Positions 38,990 through 49,900 of a stretch of DNA of 64,000 bases are shown piece by piece. The notes under the pieces are model-generated. The model did no database searches, had not been told where the DNA came from, and saw only the letters and a list, made by a program, of their open reading frames with translations. Positions within the stretch are counted from its first letter, which is position 1. Each line of letters starts with the position of its first letter. The position numbers and the translations under genes were made by a program. The stretch is from Acanthacorydalis orientalis (Eukaryota > Arthropoda > Insecta > Megaloptera > Corydalidae): the NCBI GenBank assembly GCA_034766995.1, contig CM068323.1, forward strand, positions 24,202,346-24,266,345, written 5' to 3'.

Positions 38990-41266
38990 CCTGCAATATA
39001 TTTTTTTTAATTCACTAACAATTTACAAAAATAATAACGTTTTCATCACTTATAAAGTCTTGTTAATATAAAAAATACAATGATGTCAAACAGATGACAA
39101 ATCGAAGAAAATTATCGAGTATTTAATTAAATGAGATTGTATTTGAGATGACATTGAAGTTTACAATGAAATATGTATTAAATTAATTTCGAAAATTGCG
39201 TCCATAGTGAATTGATCTTATACTCAGATATCTCTTAAATAGAATATTATATAATACGTTTTTCGTATATAAAAAATATGTACTTTAAAAAGCAACCACT
39301 CTAAATGTATTTAGTATACGGAATTAATCTTTCCGCGAGTGATATTTATCAAATAATGTCATTGTCTGACCTTACAAGTAAAGGAAGATCATTAAGAATG
39401 AAAATTGCAGTGTATTTTTCATACTATGCAATTAATATTTCTGATAGAAAGTGACGATATAGTAATCTCTTCCTATGTGAATCATATGTGTATCAATTTA
39501 CTATTCAATGGTGCATATACAATGATATGAAGCCAATTAGCAATATAATAATTAATTAATAACTGTATATAATTTCATTCTCGTCGCATGTTTGTTAATT
39601 AATTGATACAAAGATTAATTGTTGTGTACGATTTATACATTTATTTCAGAATCATGAATTTAATTACAAATATGCACTTAATTTTCTAATAATGTCTCTA
39701 TGCAAAGAAATATAAACAATATAAATGTGTATATATTTATAAACGTCAGTAACGTTATTTTTAAGTAAAACACTTGTAAAAATGGATTTTTTCACCCTTA
39801 ATTCTCGAATAAATTAAAATAATTCGTAGTACTTGAGATACTAATATACCAGTGTATTCAAATTTTCATATGAAGAGTTTAGGATATTTTCTTTTATTAA
39901 AAGAGTATCAATATAACAATAAAAGTTATTTTTAATAACAATTTCAGTTGATGTCTTATGAATTTTACTTTATTTCATTATTTTAATTTTATTTTTTAAA
40001 AAAATAAAGCGGAAAACTTTTTTTATCAAGAGATAAATTCAATTTCTTCCTGAATATTTATATTGTTACAAAAAAACATACATATCGCATGCTTTTTTAG
40101 ATTTCAATTAAAATAATTACTTTTTCTGATCCTTTCGTTTTTCTCTTCCCGTATTTTTCAGTAGCTTTGGGAATGAATTATATTCGGTAGGGGTTAACAA
40201 CCTTATGCTGTTTTCAGAAACTGAGACTTTTTCCCGGCCAACTCCGTATCTAAAATACAGATATTGATGTTACTTGCAGCAGGATTATTATCATTTGGAA
40301 TGAGAACATTTTTAAATGAAGCTTTGATACTGTTATTCAATTAGATTTAAGTTCTCACTCACTCTAAAGTGTAGGATATAATAAGTGTTCAATATTTTCA
40401 CCTGAAAAATTTTTAGAATGTGTAGAATTGATTTTGAGTATTCTTATCGAATGCAACCAACATTTTATCATTATTACTGATTTTGAACTCATGTATAACC
40501 TGACTATTTTATAAAAAGTTTATATATCTAGATTTAAAGACTTGCACCAAATTACTATATGAGCAACTACTGACAAGTGCAGAATACATTTTAATCGTTT
40601 TAAATATAAAAATTAGTGGCATGTATTTACTTATTCCACGTATATATGCAACTAGAGTAGCAGTTATAATAATAATAAATTAGAAATTCAAATTCAAATG
40701 AGAATTAAAATATTCTAACTTGTACAAGAATAGTTTGAATAACTTGTGTGAGGTGCAGTTTAAGTAATTTCATTTTATATGCAATAAAAGAATTTGTATC
40801 GTGAACAGTTAATTGAAAATATTTGGATCTGTTCATTTAACTAGCTACATTATATATTAATGGATAGACATACAGAATTTTTAATTACCAGTGAGATAAA
40901 CGAAGTAAAATTTATTTAAATTCTATATGATAATCACTATTTTTCTGACATCAGGTTACATGATATTAATAAAAAATAACGCTGTTGATTTTAATTGTAT
41001 ATGAAAATATCTTCATATAGTATCTTATTTTATCGAAAAAAAGTTATTTAACTACAATAGGGTAATACGGTTTAAGGATCTGGCTATCTGACAAGTAAAA
41101 ATGTCAGTGAAGTTATTGATTAATTAAATCGTTGCAAGTAAAATCGTTATCAAAAATAACGAGATTCTAATGCTTATCAAATATTTCTTGTATTTTAAAC
41201 ACGAGTTTAAGATAATATTTCATTAAAAATCTTATTTCCTGAACGTCAAATATCAACTCATACCAG

Positions 41267-41342
<76 letters not shown>

Positions 41343-41679
41343 TGACTGTCGTGCGGAACGCACGCATTTTCCAATAAAACATTAATATTTATAGAAGAGG
41401 AAAATGTGAAAAATAAAATATAAAAAAAAATTATCTGCGCTCAGGTATATCCTGAGCTCTCGAGTGCAAAGACTGTGAGATAAATGTCAATAAAATGAAA
41501 TTTACAATTCTAATGAACAATTCTCGCTGTTGAAATTGTGTTTCATTGATGGAATCTCAATTTACATTTACTCTCTGGCGATGGCAATTTATGTAAATTC
41601 GAATCGACGATCCAATTTCAGAGACAGTGTATCAATGCGTTCATGTGTGTGTGTGTGTGTGTGTGGGTGTGTGTGTCTA

Positions 41680-41737
<58 letters not shown>

Positions 41738-43098
41738 GCTATAAATCGAACTTGAATGACTGAATCTGTATCAATTTATATTATCTCGCATAACTGTTGT
41801 ATTCGAAGATACAGTTGTATATAATTTATGTAAATATTTAGTATTATGACTTGTCATTTGTATTTTTTAGTGTATAATTACATTTAGAAATATTTACAGC
41901 TCTGTTATAGTTTATATATAAATATACATACTCAATAATATAATTAATAAATTATTTATAACAGAAACATATATTTATTTAGTAATTTAAAAAGAATTAC
42001 GCCGTTTAATGATATTCAAATAATATATTTTAAATTTTCTCTAAAGTTAAAATTTATATTAACATTTTCATATGAAATTTGCATAAAAGTGATCATTGAC
42101 TTCAGAAAAAGGTGTAAATCATTCTAAATGTTATGTAATATATTCAAATATAAATATATCATAGATATAAAGAAATAAATTCCCATAAGATTCATAAAAA
42201 TATAATATGTTTATGTGAAACAGAGATTTATTACACTGTACTTGACAGATTCTGTCTCCTTACTCTGTTTTCCTTTTTTTATTAATATATGTATGTATAT
42301 ATATATATATATATAATTTTATATTATTGTATTGGAGAAAGTATGTGTATTTTTATCTTCGTTTGAAAAATGTAATTAATGTTTTTATCTAATAAGAAAT
42401 CTTTTCAAAGCAATTTAAAACAAGTCTTTATAAAAGTTTTATATATTACCAAACTTATTTGAGAGCTTAATATTAAAAACATTTTCGAAACTTTGAATTT
42501 ATAAACATTTCTTATAATATGGTATACTAAACGATTCTTTTTTAACGTTAATAAAATCTGTGTTTATTAATTTAGGTTTGTAGTTTACCTTCTTCTTCTT
42601 TATTAAATAATATTAATATAAAAATCTGTATGTTTCTACACATAACACCAGATGATTTCATTATAAAATCTTAATATTAACATTTCTCGCTGAACTTCCT
42701 ATTAAAGTAAATATTCGATTAATAGTATTATAAAAGCCCGTGTTTAATTTTCTGCTCGATTTAAAAGATCCGTATACAAAAAATAGAAAAAGAGAAGCAT
42801 GTATTTACAACAGTTTTGTATACACAATAGCGATTTGAGGGTCGTTACAAACACGGACGAAAATGATCTAATAAAAAAATAATCCGTACACGAATATAAA
42901 CGCATTCTGGAAAGAGTAATCATGAATTAGTGTATGAAAACGGTTAATTCCGAAACAATGCGTGGACGCTTTACAAACTATAAAACGTTATTATAACTAT
43001 AATAGACGGTTGATTCCCACGCTCGAAGAATATTTGTTTTAAACGGAAATAATGAATCTTGTGCGAGTGTGTGTATATGTATCCATGAATCAATGATA

Positions 43099-43164
<66 letters not shown>

Positions 43165-43618
43165 CTGATGCGCGTTTATAATTCTTGACATGAGATAATG
43201 AAAATTGATTTGATATGGCGTTGGTTTTTCATATATGTTTTTGTTAAACTGTACCATTTTGCTATATATATATATATATATAATGTTTTATTTGAACAGT
43301 ACGTTCACTTATGAATTATTATTAAATATAATTGAACTGAAATTAAAAAAAGTAACTAAACCAGTCCTATTAATTAATTTTGGTGCAAAAATACTTACTA
43401 TTATTCTAATTTAACTGGATGATAAATAGCAGTAGCTGTCTGAAGTGAAAGATTATACAAATTATCTTTGTAACAAATGGCATGATTTAAGGTAATCATT
43501 ATTTTATTTTATTAGTTTTGCGTGTGAATAAATGTTTTAAAATTATTGCTTAAACGTTTATTTTTAAATAAATACTGCATGTATTTATTTCTGGAAAATA
43601 AACGATTTGAAGATGAAT

Positions 43619-43683
<65 letters not shown>

Positions 43684-44664
43684 GTTCTCTATATCTAACA
43701 ATCCATGATAAATTTACAAATTCTGACAGAATAATGATCCAGTGTTTAACGTTTCCAAACATTTCAAATTCATTTTCTGATAATCTTATCCTACCTATTC
43801 ATTGACCTAGTTTGAATCCTTTTTATATTTTTTTACTCTTAGTCAATATTTTTTTTTCATCTATTGAATCTACTCTGGTCATGCAATAGTCTCTCGTACT
43901 TTAATAAAAACCTCTTTACTCACAATTTGCATTAGTCACACATTAAATACTGATTTGCTATTGGCTGACTCAGGTACCAATCCTGCACATACATCAGATG
44001 TGTAACTGAGAGACAAGCATGTTATTGCGATAAAATGGCTAGAACCCAGTTACTGTTAATCAATAGGAAGCAAGCGACCATACCGATTATTCCTGATTGG
44101 TGGAAATCTCTTTTACCTCGATTATGATATCTGTTTTCGTATCCATTCAGTTTTTCTTATATAGTATGCCTTTTATTATAAATGAATATTTTGTGTTTGT
44201 GTGTATAGAAAAATGAACCTCCTTTAAAGAAAGTTCTCTTATAAGGGAATTTTCAACTTAACAAAATGTAATTTCTGTCTGTAGCTTCAGCTATGCATTG
44301 TATGTCAACTTTTTGTCACGAATTCTCTCAACAGCAATCAACTTTAGGTTATATAGAAAGTAGGTTATATAGTAAAGCTGCAAGGAAAGACTAGAGCAAA
44401 GCAATGAAAACTTGACAACTTGTTTCTCTCATATTAGTATGCAAGTTCCAATGTGTTCGCATTGATTTGTTTTCATAGTTTTGCTGTTTTCTTTACTCTG
44501 TTTATTACATATCAGTTCACTATGTCCTATATATATATATTCTCTCTAACCATCCCCTGTTGACAAAGTACTTCTCTTTTCGCAAATATTTTCAAATTGA
44601 ACAATTTATTGCTTAAATTTTTCATGTTTTCTATATTTTTTTAATTCTTTATCACACATATGAG

Positions 44665-44703
<39 letters not shown>

Positions 44704-45227
44704 TATAATTAATCTAATTACTTTATTTCAACCTGTTTAATCTTATTAAGAAATACATACTGTGAGTATTGGGCAGTTTAAGGACTGGCTGAACTGATTC
44801 ACAAATTGTATAATTTTCATTTCATTCAATTCTCTATACACAAATTAGTTATACATGTATATGATACATATTCTCGAACCTTGTGTAAAATTACATCAGT
44901 AATCACGTAATTAAATTACAGACTACCTTATAATTAACTCACGAGCTAATTTTGTTCTTATCTTCTTCGCGTATAGAGCATATCAGATACCGGTTCAGAT
45001 TTGGTTTTCTAATTAATTAATCAATATTTTAATTTAATTAAATTTGTACGGTAGAATTTTTTTTTAAATATACTACATTGGACAACATGTGGATGCTTTA
45101 ATAACGAATTTATTAAGAAAGTGTATTTATATATTTAATATTTGGACTGAACATGCATAAAAATTAAATAAATACTCACGAGTTCATCACGAAGACTTTA
45201 ATTTACAGATGAATTAGAAAAGGTTAG

Positions 45228-45282
<55 letters not shown>

Positions 45283-46215
45283 CTTTAGCCTTTTACAATC
45301 TATTGATGGATAAAAGTCTTTCCCAAGCTCTTCCAATTTAAACGATAGGCTTCATCACCTGTTCACACATCAGTACATTTTCTGATATCGTTATCCTCTT
45401 TATTCGTTGATTTTATTCTGAGTGTTTTTATAGTCCTTGAATCCAGGATAATAATTTCTGTGGTCCTCTGTTTGTCTTTTTGTTATGTCATGTTCTTTTC
45501 TTGTAATGTCCCTTATATTTAATCAATCAATGATTAATAGTTACAAAACGTTTAATATACTTTCTTTTTTAGAAACATTATGAAACACATGATTTATAAA
45601 TTGTTCCGTTGCACTTGATCCTACTAAATCACTTTTGTCTTTATCACTAACTGTATATTTAGTGGTAGATAAATACATGAGTGATTGACCAGGACTGAAA
45701 CCACTAGAACATAACCATAATACAGTCATGAAATCGTCGATGTAAAAGCAGATAGTTATTATAAATGTTACAATTTATATATCCAGTTTAAAATGCAATT
45801 TGCATTCCATTATTTTATCATTTTTTATAATTAAATCATTTTTTGACACATTTACAAGTGTATTTCTAACACATATACATTTATCTTAAAAAAAATGAAA
45901 AAAGTATGCAATTCGAATTGATTTTTTTTTATATTTTAATTATAATTATTGGAATGTAAGAAAGTATTGATATTTTTATAAAAATGAGATATTAACCTGT
46001 TATTTGGAATGCAACAAGGATAAAAAAAGTAAATTTTATTCAATTTCCGGTCATTTAATGTAGTAATAATACTGAAAGATATTCATTTCTTTTTAAATCT
46101 CTATCAGAATACCACATTTTTTCACCAGATGTTTGTTTTAATAGATTTTTTTTCGAAAATTTGCATAAATTCAACATATATTTATCAAAATGAGTCTTTA
46201 AAAACACACACACAC

Positions 46216-46248
<33 letters not shown>

Positions 46249-46338
46249 AAAGTGTAATTAAAAAAAAATATTGAATTATTTTGCCTCATAAATATCGTAA
46301 TATATATAGATTAATATTTGATTTTGATTTATATACAC

Positions 46339-46408
<70 letters not shown>

Positions 46409-46858
46409 TGTATGTATGTATATGTAGAGAAAGCCATGTTGCGAATCCATTCGCATATGAAATGAACAGTCGTAGTATATATTAACTGTCGTCTCTACAA
46501 TGTCTATTCTCTAAAGAAGATAAATATTATTATACATGCTTTATCATGTGCGTTTTTTTCGCCTCTTATTCCGTGATCTATTTTTAGTAGTACGATCACA
46601 CTTACATTCTGTTGTGGTCATAAGGAAGGAAAACACAGTCATTCACTCACCATGATACTTGTGGCTGTAGATTAGAAATTTACTCAGTTCGTTTATTGAA
46701 TTGTGTCAAGTGAGGGGTTTGTGAACGAATAATCTATGTAACGTGTACTTCATAGTTGTCGTCTTTCAGTTCTTTGAAGATAAGAAAACAGTATATTTAA
46801 AATATAATATACACTTATTTTATCTTCGTTAGTTTGTGTTTTGTATTGTGAAGTGTTT

Positions 46859-46935
<77 letters not shown>

Positions 46936-49900
46936 TTTATGTGAGTGAGTGCATGTGTATGTGTAGGAGACAGCAATTGAAAATATTAAAAAACATGAAA
47001 TTTTTAAACTAAACAGTATCAAATTATGACAGGTGAATTTATATAACGGATTTATATTTTAAATAGTTTTTATTTATAATTAAATTGAGGAGTGTTGAAT
47101 TGAAATCGAATAGTTAACATTTTAGTTATTTTAAGCACAGATAGTTATTCATATTGAAATATGTAAGTTTCAAACACGGAAACGTATTCATATTTAAAAG
47201 CGTAAATATATATTCTTCATATTAAAAAAATAATTTAATGCTATGTGTTTGTAGGTTTTCAGTTTCCAATATCTTGTTTTTTTAAAACTTACAGTTAGCA
47301 TGCACATTAATAATAAATTTATAATATTAATAGTAGTAGTGTTTATCATTCTGCAGTGTATACACAATTACATTGCAATGGTTGTATAGAAAAGTTTGAC
47401 AATTAATATGTTTTTTTAACACTATCATAATAGTATATGAGTATACTTGTTGAGAACACTGGGGAGAAATGTACGTGACACTCGTACACAATTTATTGTT
47501 AAATTTATTAAAACGTTCATGCGGTGGGTTTTGAAATCTGATGTGACTACAATAACAATTCAACAGGTCGTCGGCCAATTCAGGATTATATTTTATTTCC
47601 AATCATTTTCTTTTCTTGTCTATACCGTTAATTATACGAACTTTCAAAATATATATTTTTCTAGACTGAGACATAAGTATATGTAATATATAAAGAAACC
47701 ATTTCATTTCTGTAACAGTATTTTTTTAACAAGTAATAACAAAAACTATTTCTTTTCTCGACACCGAATAATATCAAATCTTTAAATGTATTTCGTGACC
47801 ACATTCTCTCTGTATTGGCCAGTATGTAATCTGATTTTGCACACTGCTTTACTTTCAATGATCGAATTTCATTACTAAAATAAGTTTCTATGATGTCACG
47901 AAAAAATCACCTTTCGTATCAAATGTTAACTTTATTTTATATTTCACATATAAAACAAAAACCACTCTACCTAATACGCACACATTTATATATTGCATGT
48001 ATTTGATTACAAATGTGTGAATAAAAGTTTGTACATATAATTTAAACGTCAGAGAGATGAACGTACAATATAAAGCTGTAATTTAAATCCTCCAACGGAT
48101 TCAAATTGCTTGTGCAGAATTTTATCTCTCTATTGTTTCGAGCTGAGGCTCTCACCTCATTCCTTCTGTGTAACTGTATTGTAGTCAATATTAACGCGGC
48201 GATGCTCTTATTTCAAACGAAACACACACATTCACTATCTTTCTCTCGAAGTGGCTGTATCAGGACTGGAATCAGTTTAAATCACAAGTTTACAACTGTT
48301 GTGAAATTCTGGATTTTTCAGTTGACCCGCTTTATTTTTTATGTATTTTTCATTTAATTGTATTTACAAATTTTTAGAAAAAAAATACAGTGTATTTTTT
48401 TATAGAATTTAGTATCAATCGTATCGCTCGAGAATAAAAATTATGTATAGATTAGGGGATACACATTTATAAGGAAATATTGATGTTTAAACATGCACTA
48501 TCAGTAAGATAACACTGATATTTTGAACAGTAATAATTCAAAGCGTAGCTAATATGAATACAGGTGGTTAGGGCTAAGGCCTAGTTCTTTACTTTCACAA
48601 ATGACTTTTTCACTGATCCCACAAACTACAAAAAATAGTTCGATCAAAAATATTTAATAATTATTGATTATTAATCAATAAAATAACAAAAGAAGTAGTA
48701 ATATGCGATAATAAAATATAAATGGGATTTTCAAGTGTACAGTTGATTTATTAACATTAATAGCCGATATTTTTTTAAGACATTCTTGTAAATGTTTCAA
48801 CCATTTTAATGGTTTTTTTAAAATAAAATAAGAAAATAATTAATGTGTATTTCTATTCATTCTTATTAATAAAAATCTAGGAGCAATCATCCGATAAAGA
48901 TGAATAATATGGTTTTTAATTGTTTTTAGTAATATTAGTTTAATATTCTAAACGTTCTGGTATTGTATTCCATGTTCAAGTAATATATATTATTAAATAC
49001 TGAGAATAAGTAGATATTAATCTCGTGATATATGTAAAATCTCCATTCAGTTAATGAGAGAATATGAAACAATTGTTTACTCTCTCTTAACGTTTTTGAC
49101 GCAGTTATATATCGCGCAACGGATGCGAATATGCCCTGTTAAAATATTTATCCTGGAATATTTTATGCATACGCGACTGCTTTTATAGAATTGGATTTAA
49201 ACTGAAATGAACGGTGTACAGTTTTCTCTAATAGCCAAAATTATTCTCATTGTTATTATTTATGTACGATATAATATGCAAATATCTATAGAGCATTCCA
49301 CTTCAATAAAAAGTACGAGACGTAATATGGCCTTGGTCTAGATCTTTTATTGTATATTACAGGGTAAATTATTATATTGTGCGATTTTTTCTTACCAGAC
49401 GAATTTACGTTGCAGTGTACTAACTTTATTGATTAATGAAAGTAAAAGAGTTTAATTTATATTTTATTATTATTTTATTTTTAATGTAAAAGAGTTGTTA
49501 TAAACTAAATATTTTTTTGTACGGATTAAAATATCATAAATGGCATTTAAAATAAAGCAAATAAAATACAATAATATTACATTTATCACTTACACGCATT
49601 TTTTTAGATGTATTTTTATAAAAGCACCTTTTTACTTTATATTAAAATATTGATTAAAATTAATATTTTAATAATTAATAATATAACACTTATTAACCTA
49701 ACGGAAAAAATATCTAATTTATTAATTTTATGAATTTTATAACAGATACATATTATTTTATAAATGTATTTACTTTTTAACCTTCTTATAAAACATAAAA
49801 CATTATTTCTGTTTTACACGATACTCATGTAGATTTTTTCTTCCACAGAGTGCCGATGAACATACGAGCGCATCGAAACGAAATGTTGTATATCCAGGCG

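Larger units (their letters stand above)
28555..49848. other. 21.3-kb intron of the long plus-strand gene
   Basis: Runs from GTGAGT to TTCTTCCACAG. It is mostly AT-rich with over twenty microsatellites. Apart from the alternative exon at 28,891, it holds GC-richer islands at about 30,770-30,990, 31,930-32,035, 37,080-37,170 and 38,070-38,300. Minus-strand candidate exons lie at 36,206-36,800, 40,117-40,249, 44,943-45,008 and 45,541-45,729, suggesting nested genes. The remaining stretches show nothing I can name. Confidence 0.55.

Noticed and set aside
40380..40520. Minus-strand 45-codon frame next to a GTGAGT donor
   Set aside because: The phase needed to join the 40,249 exon puts a TGA in frame, so it cannot be its upstream exon.
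43980..44330. Mixed-composition block with CCAAT-like strings and a short hydrophobic minus-strand frame
   Set aside because: No paired splice sites, no start codon in a good context and no family; too little to call.
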